14,832 nucleotides of DNA from UBA724 sp964229545 (lineage in GTDB: Bacteria; Bacteroidota; Bacteroidia; Flavobacteriales; Flavobacteriaceae): NCBI GenBank assembly GCA_964229545.1, contig CAXRDP010000085.1, positions 1 to 14,832 on the forward strand, given 5' to 3'. Positions 7,160-13,485 of the stretch are shown one piece after another; the stretch's first letter is position 1; each line of letters starts with the position of its first letter. The notes under the pieces are model-generated. The model was not told the origin of the DNA, did not search any database, and saw nothing but the letters and a program-made list of their open reading frames with translations. Position numbers and translations under genes: made by a program.

Positions 7160-7561
7160 TTAGAAGGGTAAATCATCATGATCTGAAGTCGGTTGGGCTT
7201 GTGGAGAGGACTGCATATCTTGAGATTTGGTGCTCAAAAAAGTAAACGCATCCACATGAATCTCGGTACTGTATCGGGGGTTGCCATCCTCGCCTTGCCA
7301 TTTGCGTGTTTTGATGCGTCCCTCAACAAAGAGTTTGTCTCCCTTTTGTAGGTATTTTTCACAAGTCTCAGCGGCCTTGTTGCGCACCAAAATATTGTGC
7401 CATTCGGTTTGACTCACACGTTCACCACTTTGCCTGTTGGTATAGGTTTCGTTGGTGGCCAAAGGAAACCGTCCAATACAACCGCCATCCTCGAAATAAC
7501 GCAGTTTGACATCGTCTCCAAGATGACCGATTAGCATGACTTTGTTTAATGTTCCGCTCAT
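7160..7561 (-). CDS. ssb: Single-stranded DNA-binding protein
   Basis: A 133-residue SSB that coats single-stranded DNA in replication, recombination and repair. The OB fold occupies about residues 1-108, starting MSGTLNKVMLIGHLGDD and containing WHNILVRNKAAE and KGDKLFVEGRIKTRKW. A short Gln/Ser/Pro-rich linker leads to the acidic protein-interaction tip DDLPF. It is shorter than E. coli SSB (178) but within the range for Bacteroidota. ATG is at 7561. It follows mutY by 24 nt and is followed immediately by gldE, so it is the second gene of the mutY-ssb-gldE-gldD run. I cannot exclude a second SSB paralogue elsewhere in the genome. Confidence 0.96.
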   Translation of the reverse strand: MSGTLNKVMLIGHLGDDVKLRYFEDGGCIGRFPLATNETYTNRQSGERVSQTEWHNILVRNKAAETCEKYLQKGDKLFVEGRIKTRKWQGEDGNPRYSTEIHVDAFTFLSTKSQDMQSSPQAQPTSDHDDLPF

Positions 7562-7585
7562 AAATGTGTTTATATCAAAAGTACG

Positions 7586-8635
7586 CTAATCAAAAAACTT
7601 GTGCAAGAAACGTTCGATAAGTCTGTGAACAGGAAATTTATGAAGCGATGCTATCGGATTACGTATGTTTTTAGGTGGTTGTGTGTTTGGCGCAATCCAA
7701 AAAAAAGCGTGAATATGTTGGTGCGTGAGTTTGTGGAGCCAAGGTTTGTCATTGTACAAATACAATTGTGATCTGTCTACCCACTCTGGTAAATCGGGTC
7801 GTTTTAGAAATTCACTTACTTCAACTGCCGTTTGTGTTTCTATTAATGGAAACTCATACAACTTGTGCCAGATGTCTTTTTGGGTGCGTTTCACCAATAC
7901 AGTTTGACGGGAATCTCCTATAGGTACGATGTAATTAAAATAACGGTTTTTAGCTGTTTTTTTAGGCCGTTTGACAGGAAGTAGGCTTGTTTGTTGGTGT
8001 TGCAAAGCCCAACAGCTATCAGATAAAGGACATGAACCACAAACTGGAGAATGAGGTTTGCATTGAAGCGCGCCAAACTCCATCAAAGCTTGGTTATAGG
8101 TTCCTGGAGGTGTACCAAGAATTAGTTCTTGTGCCAATGATGTGAAATGTTTTTGACCCTCTGTGCTGTTGATTGGCTTATCGATCCCGAAATACCTGCT
8201 CAAAACTCTAAACACATTGCCATCTACCACAGCTTTTACCTGATCGAAACATATGGAAGAAATGGCAGAAGCGGTGTACGGTCCGATTCCGGGAAGCGTT
8301 AACAAATCATTGTAATTATTAGGAAATTTTCCATGGTGTTTTTCGACCACCATCCGTGCTGCCTTGAGCAGGTTGCGAGCCCTACTGTAGTAACCAAGAC
8401 CCTGCCAATGTTTTAAGACTTTCTCTTCGGAGGCTTTGGCCAAATCAAATACAGACGGAAAGGAATTTACAAAGGCGTGATAATATGCAGTGCCTTGAGC
8501 GACACGCGTCTGTTGTAAAATGACTTCTGACAGCCAAATTTTGTAGGGATCTAGGGTGTTACGCCAAGGTAGCGGACGTTGGTTTGTGCTGTACCAGTCC
8601 AAAATTTTAGTTGTAAAGGATTGCCCTTGATTCAT
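7586..8635 (-). CDS. mutY: A/G-specific adenine DNA glycosylase MutY
   Basis: A 349-residue base-excision repair enzyme that removes adenine mispaired with 8-oxoguanine or guanine. The HhH-GPD domain is at about 8-190, with catalytic Glu37 in SEVILQQTRV, the helix-hairpin-helix LPGIGPYTASAI (114-125) and the conserved Asp138 in VVDGNVFRVLSR. A complete 4Fe-4S loop follows (Cys192, 199, 202, 208; spacing 6-2-5). A NUDIX-like 8-oxoG-recognition domain covers about 225-349. Length is normal for the family. The ATG at 8635 is divergent from the HU gene, with about 106 nt between them. It heads the leftward run with ssb and the gld genes; a -7-like TAAAATTG on the minus strand (8660-8653) is a weak promoter candidate. 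Confidence 0.97.
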   Translation of the reverse strand: MNQGQSFTTKILDWYSTNQRPLPWRNTLDPYKIWLSEVILQQTRVAQGTAYYHAFVNSFPSVFDLAKASEEKVLKHWQGLGYYSRARNLLKAARMVVEKHHGKFPNNYNDLLTLPGIGPYTASAISSICFDQVKAVVDGNVFRVLSRYFGIDKPINSTEGQKHFTSLAQELILGTPPGTYNQALMEFGALQCKPHSPVCGSCPLSDSCWALQHQQTSLLPVKRPKKTAKNRYFNYIVPIGDSRQTVLVKRTQKDIWHKLYEFPLIETQTAVEVSEFLKRPDLPEWVDRSQLYLYNDKPWLHKLTHQHIHAFFWIAPNTQPPKNIRNPIASLHKFPVHRLIERFLHKFFD

Positions 8636-8678
8636 AAAAAGCGCAAGATATCCAATTTTATACCTGATTTACAAGAAC

Positions 8679-8705
8679 TTGAATCAATTATAATGTCTAT
8701 ATTTG
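8679..8705 (+). promoter_or_regulatory. Bacteroidota-type promoter for the HU gene
   Basis: TATATTTG at 8698-8705 is an exact TAnnTTTG -7 element, with TTG at 8679-8681 16 nt upstream as the -33 element. The spacing is slightly short. It lies 36 nt before the HU ATG. It also excludes the upstream in-frame start at 8703, which falls inside the -7 element. Confidence 0.55.
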
Positions 8706-8741
8706 CTCACCGAAAAAAACAAGAAAACCAAAAGAATTAAA

Positions 8742-9032
8742 ATGACTAAAGCAGACATTGTCACTAAAATTTCGGACCGTCTAGGACTTGACAAACCCGA
8801 AACGCAAGCCGTTGTTGAGCAGTTTATGCAAGAAGTAAAAAACGCATTGGAATCTGGAGAAGCCGTATATCTACGCGGTTTTGGCAGCTTTATTGTTAAA
8901 ACACGTGCAGAGAAAAAAGGAAGAAACATTTCCAAAAACGTCACAATTGACATCCCTGCTCACAATATCCCTGCTTTTAAACCTGCCAAAGTTTTTGTAG
9001 AAGGTGTCAAAAGCAAAGTTGATGTAAAATAG
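8742..9032 (+). CDS. HU/IHF family DNA-binding protein
   Basis: A 96-residue nucleoid protein that binds and bends DNA as a dimer. The sequence begins MTKADIVTKISDRLGL, carries the family signature RGFGSFIVKTRAEKKGRN at about residues 46-63, and ends with PAFKPAKVF and a short Lys/Val tail. This is the single-domain length of HU. Its HMM relatives include both HU and IHF subunits and I cannot decide between them. The start at 8742 is chosen because an in-frame alternative at 8703 lies inside the promoter. An A-rich, SD-free leader precedes the ATG, as usual in this phylum. A 30-residue basic gene begins 29 nt downstream with no terminator between, so the two may be co-transcribed. Confidence 0.95.
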   Translation: MTKADIVTKISDRLGLDKPETQAVVEQFMQEVKNALESGEAVYLRGFGSFIVKTRAEKKGRNISKNVTIDIPAHNIPAFKPAKVFVEGVKSKVDVK

Positions 9033-9061
9033 TCATTCATTATAAATTTTAATTATACAGT

Positions 9062-9154
9062 ATGCCAAGCGGTAAAAAAAGAAAAAGACATAAGGTAGCC
9101 ACGCACAAGCGCAAGAAAAGAAGCCGTGCGAACCGCCATAAGAAAAAGGCTTAG
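9062..9154 (+). CDS. 30-residue very basic protein, ribosomal-protein-like
   Basis: This small frame encodes 30 residues beginning MPSGKKRKRHKVATHKRKKR and continuing SRANRHKKKA. About two thirds of them are Lys, Arg or His and none is acidic. I recognise nearly identical short proteins at the same place, between HU and RNase G, in Bacteroidota genomes, usually annotated as hypothetical. The composition is that of an rRNA-embedded ribosomal protein. It may correspond to the small extra large-subunit protein (bL38) that I recall being reported from the Flavobacterium johnsoniae ribosome structure, but I cannot confirm that without alignment. The start is ATG at 9062 and the stop TAG at 9152-9154. 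There is no Shine-Dalgarno, which is normal here. It is too conserved-looking to be chance, though an automatic gene caller could miss it because of its size. Confidence 0.8.
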   Translation: MPSGKKRKRHKVATHKRKKRSRANRHKKKA

Positions 9155-9310
9155 GCACCTTAAAACGACCAACCCAACACGATCTTTGAAATGAAATAAC
9201 TCCGGCCTCAGTTTTTGCCCAGTGTTATTTCGCCGACGTACATAAATCCTGTGTACTTTATTGTTTAATCCCTCCCTCAACATGTGTTGTTGGGAAAAAA
9301 AATCATCATT
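9155..9310 (+). promoter_or_regulatory. Non-coding leader upstream of RNase G/E, with inverted repeat
   Basis: This 156-nt stretch before the RNase G/E start carries no gene I can support. It contains an 8-bp inverted repeat, GAAATAAC at 9193-9200 with GTTATTTC at 9224-9231, around a 23-nt loop that itself holds a GGC/GCC pairing. A smaller GTACA/TGTAC pairing follows at about 9237-9256. A one-mismatch -7 element (GATCTTTG, 9181-9188) precedes the hairpin but lacks a clear -33. RNase E of E. coli controls its own mRNA through 5' leader structures, so a similar role is possible here; this is inference only. Confidence 0.35.
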
Positions 9311-10861
9311 ATGAGTAAAGAACTAATCATTCGTTCAAGAGCCTCATCAGTAGATTTTGCCTTGCTTAAGGATGGGAAATTGATCGAATTTCAAAAGGAA
9401 GTAGGTTCTAACAAGTTTCATGTTGGAGATATATTTTTGGCCAAAATCAAAAAAACACTTCCTGGTCTTAACGCCGCTTTTGTAGATGTTGGTTATGAAA
9501 AAGATGCTTTTTTGCACTACCACGATCTAGGACCAAAAGTGCGTACCTTTCTCAAGTTCATCAAAGGTGTAAGCACAGGTAAAGTAAAAGATTTTTCTCT
9601 CAAGAAATTTCCATTAGAAGACGAAATCCATAAAGATGGTGCCATTCACGAAGCCGTACAGTCCAATCAGTCTGTGTTGGTTCAGATCATCAAAGAGCCC
9701 ATCTCCACCAAAGGCCCAAGAATCAGTTCAGAATTATCACTGGCTGGTAGGTATTTGGTATTGGTTCCGTTTTCAAATCGTATTTCTATTTCTCAAAAGA
9801 TTCCTTCAAGGGAAGAAAAAAGCCGACTCAAAAAGTTGGTAAACAGCATCAAGCCCAAAGGGTTTGGTGTGATTGTACGCACTGTAGCCCAAGACAAAAA
9901 TGTTGCCGAACTCGACAGAGATATGCAACAGTTGTATGAACGCTGGATCAATATGTGCAAGCAAATCCCTAAAGCTGACTATCCATCTAGGGTACTCAGT
10001 GAACTCAATCGAGCTTCTGCCATTCTACGTGATGTGTTTGACGATTCATTTACAGGCATACATGTAGACGATGCGCGTTTGCTTTCCGAAGTGAAGGATT
10101 ATTTAGATCAGATTGCACCTGACAAAAAATCAATTGCCAAATTGTTTTCATCCGATACGCCTATTTTTGAGCGTTTTGGTGTTGAGCGTCAGATCAAAAG
10201 CTCATTTGGCCGTACGGTCTCTATGAGCAAGGGGGCTTACCTCATCGTAGAACACACTGAGGCCTTGCACGTGATCGATGTCAACAGTGGAAACCGATCC
10301 AATAAAGCCAAAAATCAAGAAGACACTGCCTTGGAGGTCAACCTGATTGCTGCTAGCGAAATAGCACGTCAGCTCAGACTCCGAGACATGGGCGGTATCA
10401 TCGTCGTTGACTTTATTGACATGATTAAGTCTGAAAATCGTCGCAAATTGTTCGATCATTTTAGAAAGGAAATGGAAAACGATCGTGCCAAACACAAGGT
10501 CTTGCCACCTAGTAAGATTGGACTGGTTCAGATGACGCGCCAACGGGTGCGTCCAGAAATGGATATCAAAACCAAAGAACCCAATCCAAACCAAAATGGC
10601 GAGGTCGAGGCGCCCATCGTTCTTCTAGATCGAATTGTGGCTGATTTGGAGAAAATTCTCAACCACCCTAAGCACCGCAACAAAAAAATCAATCTGCATA
10701 CACACCCTTTTGTGGCTGCATATTTGTTGCAAGGCTTTAAATCTGAAAGATTTAAGTGGTATTTGAATTATAAAAAGTGGATCAAGATTATTCCACGAGA
10801 TGCTTACACTTATTTACACTACCGTTTTTTTGACAGAAATGGCAAGGTAATACACATTTAA
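9311..10861 (+). CDS. rng: Ribonuclease G/E family endoribonuclease
   Basis: A 516-residue endoribonuclease that processes rRNA and degrades mRNA in the cytoplasm. The ATG at 9311 gives MSKELIIRSRASSVDFALL, the usual RNase G beginning; an in-frame GTG at 9284 adds nine unlikely residues. An S1 RNA-binding domain with an insertion lies at about 36-125 (GLNAAFVDVGYEKDAFLHY). The catalytic magnesium-binding aspartates are Asp323 in VIDVNSG and Asp367 in VVDFIDM, framing the conserved EIARQLRLRDMGG. TRQRVRPEMDIKTKE follows, but the zinc-link cysteines (CPxC) that join protomers in E. coli RNase E are absent: this stretch reads PNPNQNGEVEAP. There is no long C-terminal scaffold, so it is G-like in length. 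A strong terminator follows. The upstream neighbour is the 30-residue basic gene. Confidence 0.95.
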   Translation: MSKELIIRSRASSVDFALLKDGKLIEFQKEVGSNKFHVGDIFLAKIKKTLPGLNAAFVDVGYEKDAFLHYHDLGPKVRTFLKFIKGVSTGKVKDFSLKKFPLEDEIHKDGAIHEAVQSNQSVLVQIIKEPISTKGPRISSELSLAGRYLVLVPFSNRISISQKIPSREEKSRLKKLVNSIKPKGFGVIVRTVAQDKNVAELDRDMQQLYERWINMCKQIPKADYPSRVLSELNRASAILRDVFDDSFTGIHVDDARLLSEVKDYLDQIAPDKKSIAKLFSSDTPIFERFGVERQIKSSFGRTVSMSKGAYLIVEHTEALHVIDVNSGNRSNKAKNQEDTALEVNLIAASEIARQLRLRDMGGIIVVDFIDMIKSENRRKLFDHFRKEMENDRAKHKVLPPSKIGLVQMTRQRVRPEMDIKTKEPNPNQNGEVEAPIVLLDRIVADLEKILNHPKHRNKKINLHTHPFVAAYLLQGFKSERFKWYLNYKKWIKIIPRDAYTYLHYRFFDRNGKVIHI

Positions 10862-10865
10862 TAAC

Positions 10866-10899
10866 AAGCGACCTGACTGTTAGTTGGGTCGCTTTTTTT
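10866..10899 (+). terminator. Rho-independent terminator after rng
   Basis: A perfect 8-bp stem (AAGCGACC 10866-10873 with GGTCGCTT 10887-10894) encloses a 13-nt loop and runs into a T tract through 10899. It ends the rng transcript. recX begins only 11 nt beyond the T tract, so recX must depend on read-through or on a promoter that overlaps this element. Confidence 0.85.
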
Positions 10900-10909
10900 A
10901 TTTTCGAAC

Positions 10910-11404
10910 ATGCGAAGAAGATTGTCTGCCGAAGAAGCCACCCACAAAATCGAGCGGTATTGTGCCTATCAAGAACGTTGCCATATGGAGGTAAAAAACA
11001 AACTCGTTGCCTTGGGTGTATATGGGCATACTGCCGACGAAATCATCGCAAAGCTCATACAAAACGACTTTCTCAACGAAACACGTTTTGCCTTGCAGTT
11101 TGCCCGAGGGAAATTTCGGATCAAAAAGTGGGGGCGTATCCGAATGAAAATAGAGCTGAAAAAACGTCAAGTCTCTGACTACAACATCCAAAAAGCCCTC
11201 AGCCAGTTCGATCCTATAAACTATAAGGAAGCCTTTTACCAATGGGGGCAACAAAAATGGGAGCATCTATCTCAAACTTCTTCCGACATAGAAGAAATAC
11301 AAAGAAAATGGGTACGTTATTTTCAATATAGGGGCTGGGAAAACGAGCTGATCTATGACAAACTACGTGTCTTAGCTTCTGTGTCTAGTAAAAACGATAA
11401 GTAA
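10910..11404 (+). CDS. recX: Regulatory protein RecX
   Basis: A 164-residue all-helical protein of the RecX family, which modulates RecA filament formation. It shows the three-helix repeat pattern, with EEATHKIERYCAYQERCHMEV at the start, the central NDFLNETRFALQFARGKFR, KWGRIRMKIELKKRQV, and a C-terminal repeat ending QYRGWENELIYDKL. Length is normal. recA is not adjacent. The ATG at 10910 comes 11 nt after the rng terminator tract, and I see no separate consensus promoter; a near-match TATTTTCG at 10899-10906 is too close to the ATG. The last 20 nt overlap the 3' end of the convergent TonB-dependent receptor gene, so the two mRNAs would be complementary there. Confidence 0.92.
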   Translation: MRRRLSAEEATHKIERYCAYQERCHMEVKNKLVALGVYGHTADEIIAKLIQNDFLNETRFALQFARGKFRIKKWGRIRMKIELKKRQVSDYNIQKALSQFDPINYKEAFYQWGQQKWEHLSQTSSDIEEIQRKWVRYFQYRGWENELIYDKLRVLASVSSKNDK

Positions 11405-13169
11405 ACTCCAAAAGGGCATGTCCTTTGGGCATGGGCACAAGATTTTGTTCAGCGTACACTTCGTTAAAAATATTGTTCCCAATCAATCGGAAAGAGTATT
11501 GATCAAACTCATAACTCAAGCTGGCATTGACAAGAGTGTAATGACTGCCCGTTTCGCGCTCTGCATAGCGATAGGAAATCGCAGAACGCAAGGCTTTAGA
11601 CCATTGGTGTGTCAGCCCTAAGTTGACATGATGCTTTAATGAGTTGATGGCATAGCGAGAAATAGAAGCACTGACACCATCGGCATCATCTTCCAAATAC
11701 GCATAGCTCAACTGAACTTTATGATTTTGACCATAAGACAACTCCATATCCAACTCACCACCAACAGATGCAATACCCTTAATGTTGGTAGCTTGCCAGC
11801 GGTCATCACCATCAAACTTGACATAGTCTATGTAGTCTTGAGCGTCACGATGAAATAGTGTTGCTTGAAGTTGAAAAACTTGTCCTGAAAAGCGAAGTCC
11901 CAATTCCGTTGTCAGCGCCTTTTCAGGATCTAAATTCGCATTCCCCAAAGTGGTTGGGTCACTGTAATAAAGATCCGTATAGGTAGGTATGCGGAAAGTA
12001 TATCCGCTATTGGCATACAGTCGCAGACTGGAACTTAGCTGCCAACCCAAATCAATCCCGGGATAGAAAAAAGTGTCTTGATCTGTATAATGACTCAAGG
12101 CAAATCCAGGCGTAATATCCAAATTACCCGAAACAAATCTATGTTCTAAATAGCCATGTAGGATGGTGCGCTTGTGCTCACCAAGATTGTTGCTTTGAAT
12201 GGACACAGAAGCTGCTTCCACACCAAAACCGGTAGTTCCCCATCTATTGGTGTTAATAACGTTGATTTCAGACCCTATTTTATTGGTAATATGTAGGTTT
12301 CTGTAAATACTAGGATCGTTTTTGAACAATATAAATTCATCTTGACCGCGTTTCCAATAGAATCTTGGCTTGACAACCCAACTATCGGTTACCAAACGTG
12401 TTGAAAACCCTAAAAGACTGCTTTGGGTTGCTTCGTACTGCTCAGTAAAACTTGGAGAAGCATAAAAGCCATTGGCCCCAAAATGGCGATTGGCGAAAGT
12501 GGCTATCATATTGACGGGAAGGCTGGCTTTGTTCCACGTGGCGTGCCACACATAGTTTTGGTTGTAAAAATCCGTGTTGTGTCGGTACCCATCAGATTCA
12601 ACGGTTTCAGCATAGAGTGCGTGGTGAGATTTTTCTCCGTCTGTAGTCAGCTGAACGGCGGCCTTTCGATAGTCAAATGCACCTCTGGAAATTGTGGTTT
12701 CTAGGTTTTTATCGGCCTTCTTTTTGGTGATGATATTAATCGCACCCGTGAATGCATTTTGCCCAAAAATACGCGCAGCGGCTCCCTTGACAATTTCGAT
12801 TCGTTCTACCATAGCCAAAGGAATTATGGTGTTTAGCGTATGGTGTCCGGTCTGTGGGTCATCTACCTTGATTCCGTCGATGAGCAATAGCACTTGGTCA
12901 AAACCACCGCCACGTATATAAATATCGGATTGGGTGTCTTGCATGCCACGACTGCGCAAATCAATACCTGCCTGAAATCTGAGCACATCAACTAGGGTTG
13001 TGGCAGCACTCTCAACAATGTCCTGAGCTGTAATAATCGTAAGGCTCCGAGAGTTTTCTTTAAAAGGAAGTTCAATTCTTGGAGAGGCCACGACCACTTC
13101 ATCGAGTTGAGTTTGTTGCGCAACAAGCACAAAAGGCATCATACATGCCAAAAAAAGGACTCTAAGCAT
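11385..13169 (-). CDS. TonB-dependent outer-membrane receptor, BtuB-like
   Basis: A 594-residue outer-membrane active transporter. A signal peptide (about 1-17, ending VLVAQ) is followed by a TonB-box-like LDEVVVASPR, a plug domain at about 38-150 (DIVESAATTLVDVLRFQAG, DIYIRGGGFDQVLLLIDGI, VERIEIVKGAAA) and a 22-strand-type barrel to the end, which closes with an aromatic residue (EFTYRFY). There is no N-terminal carboxypeptidase-like domain and no SusD partner. Size and plug resemble vitamin B12 receptors, but I see no cobalamin riboswitch or B12 transport gene, so the substrate is unassigned. It lies 26 nt after atpC with no visible terminator or consensus promoter, suggesting read-through from the atpDC transcript. 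Its 3' end overlaps that of recX by 20 nt. Confidence 0.93.
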   Translation of the reverse strand: MLRVLFLACMMPFVLVAQQTQLDEVVVASPRIELPFKENSRSLTIITAQDIVESAATTLVDVLRFQAGIDLRSRGMQDTQSDIYIRGGGFDQVLLLIDGIKVDDPQTGHHTLNTIIPLAMVERIEIVKGAAARIFGQNAFTGAINIITKKKADKNLETTISRGAFDYRKAAVQLTTDGEKSHHALYAETVESDGYRHNTDFYNQNYVWHATWNKASLPVNMIATFANRHFGANGFYASPSFTEQYEATQSSLLGFSTRLVTDSWVVKPRFYWKRGQDEFILFKNDPSIYRNLHITNKIGSEINVINTNRWGTTGFGVEAASVSIQSNNLGEHKRTILHGYLEHRFVSGNLDITPGFALSHYTDQDTFFYPGIDLGWQLSSSLRLYANSGYTFRIPTYTDLYYSDPTTLGNANLDPEKALTTELGLRFSGQVFQLQATLFHRDAQDYIDYVKFDGDDRWQATNIKGIASVGGELDMELSYGQNHKVQLSYAYLEDDADGVSASISRYAINSLKHHVNLGLTHQWSKALRSAISYRYAERETGSHYTLVNASLSYEFDQYSFRLIGNNIFNEVYAEQNLVPMPKGHALLEFTYRFY

Positions 13170-13195
13170 ATTATAAAGATTTTGGGGTTAAAACA

Positions 13196-13474
13196 TTAAT
13201 CGGCCAATAAAATGACCTTGTTGTTTTGCATCTCAACGGTACCACCGTTGGGCAATTCCAGCAATGTAGCATCGTTGACTTTGGTAAACCGTCCAGCAAA
13301 TGCATCAGGAAGCTGTATGTCTCCATAAATTTTTACCGTACCGGTTGTTAGGGTAGAAACAATGGCCGCATGGTTATCCAACATCTGGAAAGAACCATTG
13401 GCACCGGGAACCGCCACAGAAGTTACTTCTCCACTAAACAAGGTCGCCTCGGGGCTTACGATTTCTAAATGCAT
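13196..13474 (-). CDS. atpC: F1Fo ATP synthase subunit epsilon (short form)
   Basis: A 92-residue epsilon subunit of the F1 stalk, which links gamma to the Fo ring. The sequence MHLEIVSPEATLFSGEV, PGANGSFQMLDNHAAIVSTL and the final VEMQNNKVILLAD cover only the N-terminal beta-sandwich domain. The C-terminal helical hairpin that inhibits ATP hydrolysis in many bacteria is missing; E. coli epsilon is about 139 residues. Short epsilon subunits are usual in Bacteroidota, so this is not a truncation. The ATG at 13474 follows atpD by 11 nt, forming the atpD-atpC unit that in Flavobacteriia is separate from the main ATP synthase operon. Confidence 0.95.
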   Translation of the reverse strand: MHLEIVSPEATLFSGEVTSVAVPGANGSFQMLDNHAAIVSTLTTGTVKIYGDIQLPDAFAGRFTKVNDATLLELPNGGTVEMQNNKVILLAD

Positions 13475-13485
13475 CGTGCTTAGGT

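Noticed and set aside
10202..10594. 130-residue minus-strand open frame inside rng
   Set aside because: It is antisense to the conserved catalytic core of RNase G/E and shows no family features.
10898..11266. 122-residue minus-strand open frame opposite recX
   Set aside because: Antisense to recX; recX is supported by family motifs and this frame is not.
13170..13195. Possible cobalamin riboswitch before the BtuB-like receptor
   Set aside because: Only 26 nt separate atpC and the receptor, far too little for a B12 riboswitch, and no B12-box sequence was seen.
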